Source of the DNA: Synergistales bacterium
GTDB taxonomy: Bacteria > Synergistota > Synergistia > Synergistales > Aminobacteriaceae
Direction: 5' to 3'
Assembly (NCBI GenBank): GCA_025997955.1
Contig: BNVH01000071.1
Span: 1-18,452, forward strand
DNA length: 18,452 nt
Translations under genes and position numbers: made by a program
Part shown: positions 12,360-18,452 of the stretch, piece by piece
Numbering within the stretch: position 1 is the first letter of the stretch
Layout: each line of letters begins with the position of its first letter
Notes under the pieces: model-generated
What the model saw: only the letters and a program-made list of their open reading frames with translations
Database searches by the model: none
Told to the model about the DNA's origin: nothing

Positions 12360-14267
12360 ATGTTGTATAAACCTACCGACGCGCATGAGGCGCTCAGAGC
12401 AAAGGTGAGGGCGTTCGCTGAAACTGAGGTGAAACCCTATGCCTTTTTGATGGACAAGGAAAACGAATTTCCCACCGAGGCCGTCAAGAAAATGGGCGAG
12501 CTAGGTTGGATGGGTATTCCTTTCCCAAAAGAATACGGTGGGGCCGGATTGGATAATATCAGCTACGCCATCGCAGTGGAGGAATTGGCGAGAGTGGACG
12601 GAGGCGCGGGCGTCATTCTGTCGGCGCATACATCCTTGGGCGCTTGGCCGATATTCGCTTTCGGCACGGAGGAGCAGAAAAAGAAATACTTAATACCTTT
12701 GGCAAAGGGCGAAAAAATCGGGGCTTTCGGGCTTACCGAACCCAACGCTGGGAGCGACGCAGGCGGCACGGAGACGACGGCCGACAGAGACGGAGACTGC
12801 TACATACTGAACGGCGGCAAGATATTCATAACCAACGCCGATAAAGCCGAGATATACGTGGTTTTCGCCGTCACGACGCCCGACATCGGGACGCGCGGGA
12901 TAAGCGCCTTTATCGTCGAAAAGGGCTGGGCCGGCTTCACGTTCGGCGACCATTATGACAAATTAGGCATTCGGTCGTCATCGACGGCGGAACTTATATT
13001 CAACAACGTAAAGGTCCCAAAAGAGAACCTTCTCGGCAAAGAGGGCGAGGGTTTTCGCATAGCTATGTCCACATTGGACGGCGGACGTATCGGCATCGCC
13101 GCGCAGGCCCTCGGCATATCGCAGGGCGCTTATGAAAGCGCGCTTGAGTATTCCAAAGAGCGGGTTCAATTCGGAAAACCAATATGTTTTCAGCAGTCCA
13201 TTTCCTTCAAATTGGCCGACATGGCCACGAAACTCAGGGCCGGCAGGCTCTTGGTTTACAGCTCAGCGGCTCTCAAGGACGAACATCAGCCCTACGGCAT
13301 GGAGTCCGCTATGGCGAAGCAGTTCGTATCCGACAACGGGCTTGAGATAGTCAGCGAGGCGCTGCAGATCTTCGGGGGAAGCGGTTATCTCAAAGGCATG
13401 GACATCGAGCGGATGTACCGCGACGCGAAAATCTGCACTATCTACGAGGGCACGAACGAGATACAGCGCGTCGTCATCGCCGCTCATATCATAGGCAAAA
13501 TACCCAAGAGCGAGTCAGCCGCCAAGGCTAAGAAGGCCGGCCCCATCACGGGCGAGCGAAAGAACGAGATCTTCAAGACTGGCGCGCCGAAGGAACAGGT
13601 CGCGGCCCTCAAAGCGGCCCTTGAAAAGGACGGTTATGACTTTTCAATCGGCATAGACCCCAATACGCCCATAGTGCAGGCCGAAAGGGTCGTGAGCGCG
13701 GGCAAGGGCGTCGGCGAAAAGAAGAACATGAAACTCATAGAGGACCTCGCGCTGCAGGCCGGCGCCGCAATAGGTTCGTCTCGCCCCGTGGCCGAGACGC
13801 TGAGGTATCTCCCGATAAACCGATACGTGGGCATGTCCGGCCAGAAATTTTCGGGCAACCTCTATATAGCCGTAGGCATATCCGGGGCGGGTCAACATCT
13901 CAAGGGAATAAAGAACGCCTCCACCATCGTCGCTATAAACAACAACGCGTCAGCCCCCATATTCAAGAACTGCGACTACGGCATAGTGGGCGACTTGAAC
14001 GTCATCCTCCCGCTGCTAATCGCCGCGCTCAATAATGGCAAGCCAAAGAAGCCGGCGCCGCCCATGAAGAAAATCAAGCGCGCCACGCCCGTCAAGCTTC
14101 CGCCGCTCTGGAAAGCGCATATCTGCAACGGCTGCGGCTACGAATACAACCCCGACATTGGCGACTCGGAAGGTGGCGTCAGCGCGGGCACGCTTTTCGA
14201 GAACCTGCCTGACAGCTGGATCTGCCCGGAATGCGGCGAGGACAAGAATCAATTCATCGAAGTGTAA
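12360..14267 (+). CDS. Acyl-CoA dehydrogenase / ETF-alpha domain / rubredoxin fusion
   Basis: This 635-residue protein joins three redox modules. Residues 1-380 form a complete acyl-CoA dehydrogenase (FGLTEPNAGSDAGG, FITNA, TLDGGRIGIAAQALG, and the probable base Glu363 in IYEGTNEIQR). Residues about 405-560 match the FAD-binding C-terminal domain of ETF-alpha (GSSRPVAETL, VGMSGQ, LYIAVGISGAGQHLKG, NNASAPIFKNCDYGIVGDLN). Residues 584-635 are a rubredoxin with Cys589, Cys592, Cys622 and Cys625. Electrons could run from acyl-CoA via FAD to a second flavin and on to the rubredoxin iron. The ETF-alpha N-terminal part and any ETF-beta are absent. The flavodiiron gene 32 bp downstream is a natural rubredoxin acceptor. 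The start has an AGGAGGT site. GC is visibly higher than in the ankyrin block. Substrate unknown; short- or branched-chain acyl-CoA is a guess. Confidence 0.93.
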   Translation: MLYKPTDAHEALRAKVRAFAETEVKPYAFLMDKENEFPTEAVKKMGELGWMGIPFPKEYGGAGLDNISYAIAVEELARVDGGAGVILSAHTSLGAWPIFAFGTEEQKKKYLIPLAKGEKIGAFGLTEPNAGSDAGGTETTADRDGDCYILNGGKIFITNADKAEIYVVFAVTTPDIGTRGISAFIVEKGWAGFTFGDHYDKLGIRSSSTAELIFNNVKVPKENLLGKEGEGFRIAMSTLDGGRIGIAAQALGISQGAYESALEYSKERVQFGKPICFQQSISFKLADMATKLRAGRLLVYSSAALKDEHQPYGMESAMAKQFVSDNGLEIVSEALQIFGGSGYLKGMDIERMYRDAKICTIYEGTNEIQRVVIAAHIIGKIPKSESAAKAKKAGPITGERKNEIFKTGAPKEQVAALKAALEKDGYDFSIGIDPNTPIVQAERVVSAGKGVGEKKNMKLIEDLALQAGAAIGSSRPVAETLRYLPINRYVGMSGQKFSGNLYIAVGISGAGQHLKGIKNASTIVAINNNASAPIFKNCDYGIVGDLNVILPLLIAALNNGKPKKPAPPMKKIKRATPVKLPPLWKAHICNGCGYEYNPDIGDSEGGVSAGTLFENLPDSWICPECGEDKNQFIEV

Positions 14268-14299
14268 AACCACCGACAGAGTGATAGAGGAGGGTAACC

Positions 14300-15511
14300 A
14301 TGCATTGCACAAGAAAAGTAACTGACAACCTGTACTGGGTAGGGGCAAACGAGCATCGCCTCGCCTTATTTGAAAACATCCATCCGCTGACCAAAGGAGT
14401 TTCCTACAACTCCTACCTGCTTCTCGACGACAAGACAGTTCTTTTTGACACGGTCGACTGGTCGGTATGCCGACAGTTTTTGGAGAACGTAGCTCATGTC
14501 CTGAACGGGCGCAAACTCGACTACTTGGTAATCAATCACCTTGAGCCCGACCACGCGGCGTCCATCGACGAGGTACTGCTCAGATACCCGGAAGTCAAAC
14601 TTATAAGCAACGAGAAGGCGTTTATGCAGATGCGCCAGTTCGGCTTCAATATCGACGAACGCTACGAGGAGATAAAAGAGGGCGACACCCGCAGCTTCGG
14701 CAAACATACTATCGCTTTTGTGTACGCTCCCATGGTTCACTGGCCGGAAGCTATGGTGTCTTTCGATACAACTAACGGCGTCCTCTTCGCAGCCGACGCT
14801 TTTGGGACGTTCAACGCGCTCGACGGCGTACTGTTCGCGGACGAGGTGGATTTCGACAGGGACTGGCTTGACGAGGCCCGCAGATACCTGACGAACATCG
14901 TGGGCAAATACGGCCCCCACATCCAGGCCCTGCTCAAGAAAGCCACGCCTTTAGTGCCGTCCATCAAGTTCATCTGCCCACTTCATGGCCCTATCTGGAG
15001 GAAGGACTTCGGTTATATAATTGAGAAATATGACAAGTGGAGCCGCTACGAGCCGGAGGTCAAGGGCGTGCTCATCATTTACGCCTCCATGTACGGCAAC
15101 ACGGAGAGCGCCGCGGTCGCCCTCGCCACAAAACTGAGGGAAAAGGGCGTAAAGGACGTAGCCGTGCGCGACGTGTCGAGCACCCACGTTTCATGGCTCA
15201 TCTCCGAGACGTTCAAATACAGCCACGTGGTCTTAGCGTCCGTGACGTACAACTTAGGTATCTACCCGCTCATACACAACTATCTCATGGACATGAAGGC
15301 CCTCAACCTGCAGCAGCGCACCTTCGCCGTCATAGAGAACGGTACCTGGGCGCCGAAAGCCGGAGGCCTGATTCGGGAATTTTTGGATAAGGAATTGAAA
15401 CAAATAACGGTATTGGGCGACGAGCTTACCATAAATTCGTCCATGACAGAGGAAAAAGACGTCGAGTTAGACAGCATGGCGGACAGCATTGTTGAATCGT
15501 TGAAAGGGTAG
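14300..15511 (+). CDS. Flavodiiron protein (A-type flavoprotein, O2/NO reductase)
   Basis: The 403-residue protein has the two-domain core of class A flavodiiron proteins. The metallo-beta-lactamase-like domain carries the diiron ligands His80, Glu82, Asp84 and His85 (NHLEPDH), His147 (PMVHWPE), Asp166 (AADAFG) and His229 (CPLHGP). The flavodoxin domain begins near 255 with the FMN phosphate loop YASMYGNTES and has ASVTYNLGIYP and ENGTWAPKAG. All key residues are present. In anaerobes these enzymes reduce O2 to water or NO to N2O with electrons from rubredoxin, and here a rubredoxin domain is fused to the preceding dehydrogenase. GAGGAGGG precedes ATG 14300. A terminator follows directly. Function is certain at family level; O2 versus NO preference cannot be read from sequence. 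Confidence 0.95.
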   Translation: MHCTRKVTDNLYWVGANEHRLALFENIHPLTKGVSYNSYLLLDDKTVLFDTVDWSVCRQFLENVAHVLNGRKLDYLVINHLEPDHAASIDEVLLRYPEVKLISNEKAFMQMRQFGFNIDERYEEIKEGDTRSFGKHTIAFVYAPMVHWPEAMVSFDTTNGVLFAADAFGTFNALDGVLFADEVDFDRDWLDEARRYLTNIVGKYGPHIQALLKKATPLVPSIKFICPLHGPIWRKDFGYIIEKYDKWSRYEPEVKGVLIIYASMYGNTESAAVALATKLREKGVKDVAVRDVSSTHVSWLISETFKYSHVVLASVTYNLGIYPLIHNYLMDMKALNLQQRTFAVIENGTWAPKAGGLIREFLDKELKQITVLGDELTINSSMTEEKDVELDSMADSIVESLKG

Positions 15512-15521
15512 AATCAAATCG

Positions 15522-15557
15522 TACCCGGCCGGCCTAATGGGTGGGCCGGGTATTTTT
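15522..15557 (+). terminator. Intrinsic terminator of the ACAD-flavodiiron operon
   Basis: TACCCGGCC (15522-15530) pairs with GGCCGGGTA (15544-15552), followed by TTTTT. It lies 10 bp after the flavodiiron stop. Confidence 0.9.
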
Positions 15558-15567
15558 GTTGGTATCG

Positions 15568-15720
15568 TTAGATGACTACGCTAGCGACCAGCAAGCCCTT
15601 GCCTTCCTCGGCGTTTACGCCGCGTCGCACAGACTCTGTCACTGCGGCCACGTCACCCGTTAAAACAGAGTCGAGATGTGGCGCCGGTAGTTTTTGACAC
15701 CCCGTTCCCACATCACTAAC
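15568..15720 (-). pseudogene. Possible BMC-domain (microcompartment shell) protein remnant
   Basis: On the minus strand a frame ending with TAA at 15568 encodes DSVLTGDVAAVTESVRRGVN then AEEGKGLLVASVVI. GDVAAV, a glycine some seven residues later and LVxSxVI at the end match the last third of BMC-domain shell proteins, perhaps nearest the PduT type. The first two thirds of the fold are missing, and upstream sequence in the frame (about 15720-15771) shows no start or shell motif. The frame closes with TGA at 15772. It is probably a decayed fragment; a chance match cannot be excluded. Confidence 0.45.
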
Positions 15721-15758
15721 AAGATTAGAGAGCGCAGAAATTATCGCGTTTTTAAAAC

Positions 15759-16268
15759 TTAAAACCTCCCGTCACAATCCGTAAGAAGAAGCCGTATAGA
15801 CTCAGAAGTTTTAACGTAGAGCGCCATATCAGTCTTTCTTAGGCATTTCAATACGACTTGAAGCGCTGCTCGATATTTTCTGGCATGTTGTTGTATCATG
15901 CGTCGCGGATCGAGATTGTCCAATATGTCATGGGCCTTAACATAGCAACTTATAGCATCCTCACCGATTCGTTTGATGTAGTGGGTGTAAAATTCGTTGT
16001 CACGTTTGGTGAGATCATCGAGTATTTTGAGCAGTTTATCAGGGAACCCCTTTTCACGAAACCGGTTCAGATCCCAACTAGGATCTTCTTCCATGACATC
16101 GTGTAGTATCCCTGCCGCTTGGGCAATCTCTCCCTCTAGGAAGCGTCCAACTGTGATAACGTGCGCTATAAAGGGCCTCCCGTACCTATCCGCTTTGTTG
16201 CCATGCACTTTGACAGCAATAAGCAACGCTTTTGAAACTATAGGGTTGAGTTCATCGCATTTAGACAT
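15759..16268 (-). CDS. HD-domain phosphohydrolase of the RelA/SpoT (MESH1-like) type
   Basis: Counting from ATG 16268, the product has 169 residues. It shows AVKVHGNKADRYGRPFIAHV (His22 and His36), the HD pair His56-Asp57 in AAGILHDVMEEDP, and YIKRIGEDAISCYVKAHDIL with Asp114. This is the pattern of ppGpp hydrolase-like HD domains (A..H....R.G.P.I.H, LHD..E, Y......A..VK..D). The synthetase domain is absent, so it is a small stand-alone hydrolase. The chosen ATG has AGGGAGGG upstream and overlaps the radical SAM stop by eight bases (ATGTCTAA); the longer frame from 16313 lacks a good site and overlaps more. Substrate could be (p)ppGpp, NADPH or another nucleotide; unknown. Coupling to the maturase suggests a shared pathway. 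Confidence 0.85.
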   Translation of the reverse strand: MSKCDELNPIVSKALLIAVKVHGNKADRYGRPFIAHVITVGRFLEGEIAQAAGILHDVMEEDPSWDLNRFREKGFPDKLLKILDDLTKRDNEFYTHYIKRIGEDAISCYVKAHDILDNLDPRRMIQQHARKYRAALQVVLKCLRKTDMALYVKTSESIRLLLTDCDGRF

Positions 16269-17634
16269 TAAAATTCCCTCCCTGAAAGATGTTTTTAAGA
16301 GACGGCGCGTCAAGCTGACTAAAGAACTTAATAAGTTCTGTAAGCTTTATTCTGGCGTCTACGCAGTTTTTCTTGCCGAAATATAGCCGATTACGCGGGC
16401 ACTCAGAGACACAAAATGGAAGCATTTTGCAGTGCAAGCATGTTTCGTCTTGCAGAATCGAATAGTCACGCCATTTCTTGGCATTGATGGCCTGAAAATC
16501 GATAATATCTTCCTCGTTTTGAGTTACATTCCCGACCGCGTAGCGCTCATCCGACAAATCTTCTACGCACTGGAAAAGATCCCCAGATGGACTGACGATA
16601 TAATTATGATAGTTGCCGGCAGAACACATCCTGAAAGACGGATACCTCGACTTGAGAGAGTGAGAGAAGCCATTCTCAATGCAAAGTCTGAAGAAATTGA
16701 CTTCGTGCAAAGCGAATTCTTGTGAAGTGAGGAGGTTTTGATTCGCCTTATGGCGCTCGGCTAATTGCATTACAGGGGCGAGGTGGAGATTCACCAATTC
16801 ATGTTGGTGTATTCTGTAGGCCATTGTTGTAACGAAATCATCAATAGCGTGTACATTTTCCCGATCAACATTGAATCGAACATGAACGAAAATGCCATGT
16901 GCATTTAAAAGGTTGACATTTTCCAAGATGGTATCGTATGTGTCGCAGCTTCCGGCAACCGCTTGGCGCAAACTACGGCGTTTATTGTGCGTTTCAGGCA
17001 CGCCATCAATAGTTACCTGCGCTTCCATAATCCTAAGTTCACGCATCTCACGTGAGGACTCATCGTCGACCAGAAAACCGTTCGTTATGATTTTCGCGCT
17101 GTAGGTAATCTGCCGTTCGTCGCATATTCCTATGAGTTCCTTGGACAGATTATAGATGGTAGCCTTATCAATCAGAGGTTCGCCGCCGAAGAAAACGAGC
17201 TTCATATTTTCATAAGCGGTCTCTTCAAGTAGACGCCTGAAAAATTGAATGAAATTACGCCGAGTATCATGGTTCATAAACTCATCACGACGATCATGTT
17301 GAAAACAGTAAGGGCACGCGAAATTACACGACATTGTAGGCACCACTGTCAAAATCAAATTATCGCGCCGAGTTTTGCATGCGCCGATGCGCTTCTTTAT
17401 ATCATCGAGCTCGTCGAATGCTGAATCTACAATAAACCCCGACTTTATCATTGATTGGAATAAATCAGATTCAATGATTGAGGGAGAGATTACCTCATTT
17501 TGCTGTAAATGATTAAGAGTCATAATAAACTCTCTGTCCGTTATTTTAGCGAGCACTCCCGTGCGAGTGTTGTAGGCTATGTCTGGCTCGTCTAAGAAAC
17601 TATAGTAGGACGCTTTAAAATTGTGTATTTCTAA
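16261..17634 (-). CDS. Radical SAM/SPASM peptide-maturase-like protein, 5' end removed
   Basis: The radical SAM core starts with CNFACPYC (Cys77, 81, 84 counting from GTG 17556), then FFGGEPLI, ITNGF and VTIDGV. The C-terminal part has SPASM-like cysteines (MCSAGNYHNYIVSPSGDLFQ, ETCLHCKMLPFCVSECP, NCVD) for auxiliary Fe-S clusters. Such enzymes modify ribosomal peptides or act as sulfatase maturases. The frame stays open upstream of GTG 17556 for 26 more codons (NFKASYYSFLDEPDIAYNTR, TGVLAKI), which look like the family N-terminus (aromatic residues, YN..TG). It meets TGA at 17638 without any ATG, GTG or TTG. The likely edge of an IS5 element lies at about 17635, so the insertion seems to have taken start codon and promoter. 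GTG 17556 has a weak GGGA site only. No precursor peptide is visible. Confidence 0.85.
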   Translation of the reverse strand, partial: LEIHNFKASYYSFLDEPDIAYNTRTGVLAKITDREFIMTLNHLQQNEVISPSIIESDLFQSMIKSGFIVDSAFDELDDIKKRIGACKTRRDNLILTVVPTMSCNFACPYCFQHDRRDEFMNHDTRRNFIQFFRRLLEETAYENMKLVFFGGEPLIDKATIYNLSKELIGICDERQITYSAKIITNGFLVDDESSREMRELRIMEAQVTIDGVPETHNKRRSLRQAVAGSCDTYDTILENVNLLNAHGIFVHVRFNVDRENVHAIDDFVTTMAYRIHQHELVNLHLAPVMQLAERHKANQNLLTSQEFALHEVNFFRLCIENGFSHSLKSRYPSFRMCSAGNYHNYIVSPSGDLFQCVEDLSDERYAVGNVTQNEEDIIDFQAINAKKWRDYSILQDETCLHCKMLPFCVSECPRNRLYFGKKNCVDARIKLTELIKFFSQLDAPSLKNIFQGGNFNV

Positions 17635-17764
17635 AGGTCACCTCTAAAAACCCATTAAATCGTTTCTGTATTGCCAGTAATTACGCTTTTACGGAATTTA
17701 CTAGGCGAAAGTTGTTATTTTTACCTCTTTCGATATGGATTTTGTGGTGTTTTGTAGCTTGAAT

Positions 17765-17796
17765 TGGTTTTTCTGCTATTTTGAGCAGAAAAACCA
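17765..17796. terminator. 13-bp hairpin after the transposase gene
   Basis: TGGTTTTTCTGCT pairs exactly with 17784-17796 around ATTTTG. It lies 12 bp past the transposase stop (minus strand) and probably ends its transcript or blocks read-through from outside. The T-rich arm serves in place of a separate T-run. Confidence 0.55.
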
Positions 17797-17808
17797 CATA
17801 AAATGGGT

Positions 17809-18452
17809 TTATGCTGCCATAGCAGATGCTTTCCCTATCTTTACTAAGGTCATATAGCGCATAAGGTTGTAAGCAAAATCGCGCATAGCGATTTGGCATT
17901 TCGCTCGAGCTATTCCTATGCAGCGTATAGTTAAACCGCCCATGCAATATGTCATACGTCCAAACACATGCTCAACACGGGAACGGACAGGTGACACTAT
18001 TTTCTTGTTGTACTCTTTTTGTGCTTCTGTCAGGGGCTTGTTACGATTCGCTTTCGCACAAGTATGATGCTCAATATCAGGACATTTTTCTTTGAGTTTG
18101 ATGTCTATCTCAGTACCGACGTAACCCGCGTCGTCATAAACTTCTTCAGTTCCTTCAGGCACTACATCTACTAATTTCTGGCTGTCATGGACATTTGCTG
18201 CTGTTACCTCGTGCGCTATTATCAGTTTTGTATCAGCATCGGCGGCAATATGATCCTTATAGCCAAAATGCGTTTCTTCGCCTTTTTTCGTCCATCGCGC
18301 GTCAAGGTCTGTCTGACTTAATTTGTGTGTCAATGAGCGGTCGGCTTCAGGTAGGGCGGACTCGACAAGAGCCGCTTCTTCTTTGTTCAAATGAAAGGGC
18401 AACTCTGGTTGCTCAGTGTTTTTAGCTTCAGCCTTATCGCGAGCTTTCAATA
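17809..18452 (-). CDS. IS5-family DDE transposase, C-terminal two thirds (partial)
   Basis: The visible 214 residues enter from the right edge. They carry DARWTKKGEETHFGYKDHIA, the second catalytic Asp in YDDAGYVGTE and the catalytic Glu in RSRVEHVFGRM, ending LMRYMTLVKIGKASAMAA. These are hallmarks of IS5-type (IS4-superfamily) transposases, normally about 330 residues, so 110-120 N-terminal residues with the first Asp lie beyond the window. A TTG at 18450 is inside the gene, not its start. No stop or frameshift is seen in the visible part, so the copy may be active. Confidence 0.9.
   Translation of the reverse strand, partial: LKARDKAEAKNTEQPELPFHLNKEEAALVESALPEADRSLTHKLSQTDLDARWTKKGEETHFGYKDHIAADADTKLIIAHEVTAANVHDSQKLVDVVPEGTEEVYDDAGYVGTEIDIKLKEKCPDIEHHTCAKANRNKPLTEAQKEYNKKIVSPVRSRVEHVFGRMTYCMGGLTIRCIGIARAKCQIAMRDFAYNLMRYMTLVKIGKASAMAA

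Larger units (their letters stand above)
17635..18452 (-). mobile_element. IS5-family insertion sequence, one end (runs off the right edge)
   Basis: The transposase gene below and a probable end beginning near AGGTCACCTCTAAAAACCC (17635 onward) mark an IS whose other end is outside the window. CTAA just outside (17631-17634) could be the 4-bp target duplication typical of the IS5 subgroup; without the other end this cannot be tested. About 170 bp separate the end from the transposase stop and contain only a hairpin. Confidence 0.7.

Noticed and set aside
12563..15489. Minus-strand ORFs opposite the ACAD and flavodiiron genes
   Set aside because: These are shadows of high-GC coding sequence; the plus-strand genes are unambiguous.
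1..18452. CRISPR arrays, tRNA or rRNA genes
   Set aside because: No regularly spaced direct repeats with unique spacers, no cloverleaf with a T-loop consensus and no rRNA-like stretch were seen on either strand. The short repeats found are tandem or inverted pairs only.

Overview
The window looks like an accessory stretch of an anaerobic bacterial chromosome. A tyrosine recombinase, insertion-sequence ends, a small inverted-repeat element and several gene remnants surround one large uncharacterised operon. A conventional redox operon follows. The acyl-CoA dehydrogenase/ETF-alpha/rubredoxin fusion, the flavodiiron protein and the Rrf2 regulator point to a strict anaerobe with an acid-fermenting metabolism. 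Synergistota or a clostridial relative is my best guess, but nothing in the window fixes the taxon.

Left part (1-2172): a probable 3' end of an IS4-like element with its terminal repeat (110-127), AT-rich direct repeats, a short tyrosine recombinase (277-855, minus), a C-terminal scrap of an MFS transporter, copy A of a 350-bp repeat carrying a small exported ORF, two strong hairpins (one a good terminator), and a frameshifted remnant that may be an Rpn-type nuclease tail.

Centre (2173-10696, all minus): the main point of interest. Transcribed right to left, the genes are: a 54-residue exported two-cysteine peptide with a TTG start that an ATG-based ORF search misses; a cytosolic ankyrin protein (408 aa); an unrecognised 555-aa protein; a membrane ankyrin protein with a coiled coil and a cytosolic tail (372 aa); an exported or anchored ankyrin protein with a beta-rich domain (501 aa); and a TPR-CHAT caspase-like protease (802 aa) with an intact His/Cys pair. 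Two junctions overlap by 4 bp (ATGA, GTGA), so translation is probably coupled. I propose a membrane-associated ankyrin/CHAT protease signalling or defence system; this is inference. A 125-bp element with 18-bp perfect terminal inverted repeats and a 10-bp target duplication has cut off the last 44 codons of the 372-aa gene. Removing the element with one target copy restores an in-frame 407-aa protein. Inverted copies of the 350-bp repeat (1338-1689 and 10760-11101) bracket the block.

Right part (10700-18452): copy B of the repeat; an internally deleted 3-hydroxyisobutyrate-dehydrogenase-type remnant; then, on the plus strand, an operon of Rrf2 regulator, ACAD-ETF-alpha-rubredoxin fusion and flavodiiron protein with a clear terminator. 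This could pass electrons from acyl-CoA through rubredoxin to O2 or NO. Next, on minus, are a possible microcompartment shell-protein remnant, a RelA/SpoT-type HD hydrolase overlapped by a radical SAM/SPASM maturase, and an IS5-family element that seems to have removed the 5' end of the maturase gene. The element runs off the right edge.
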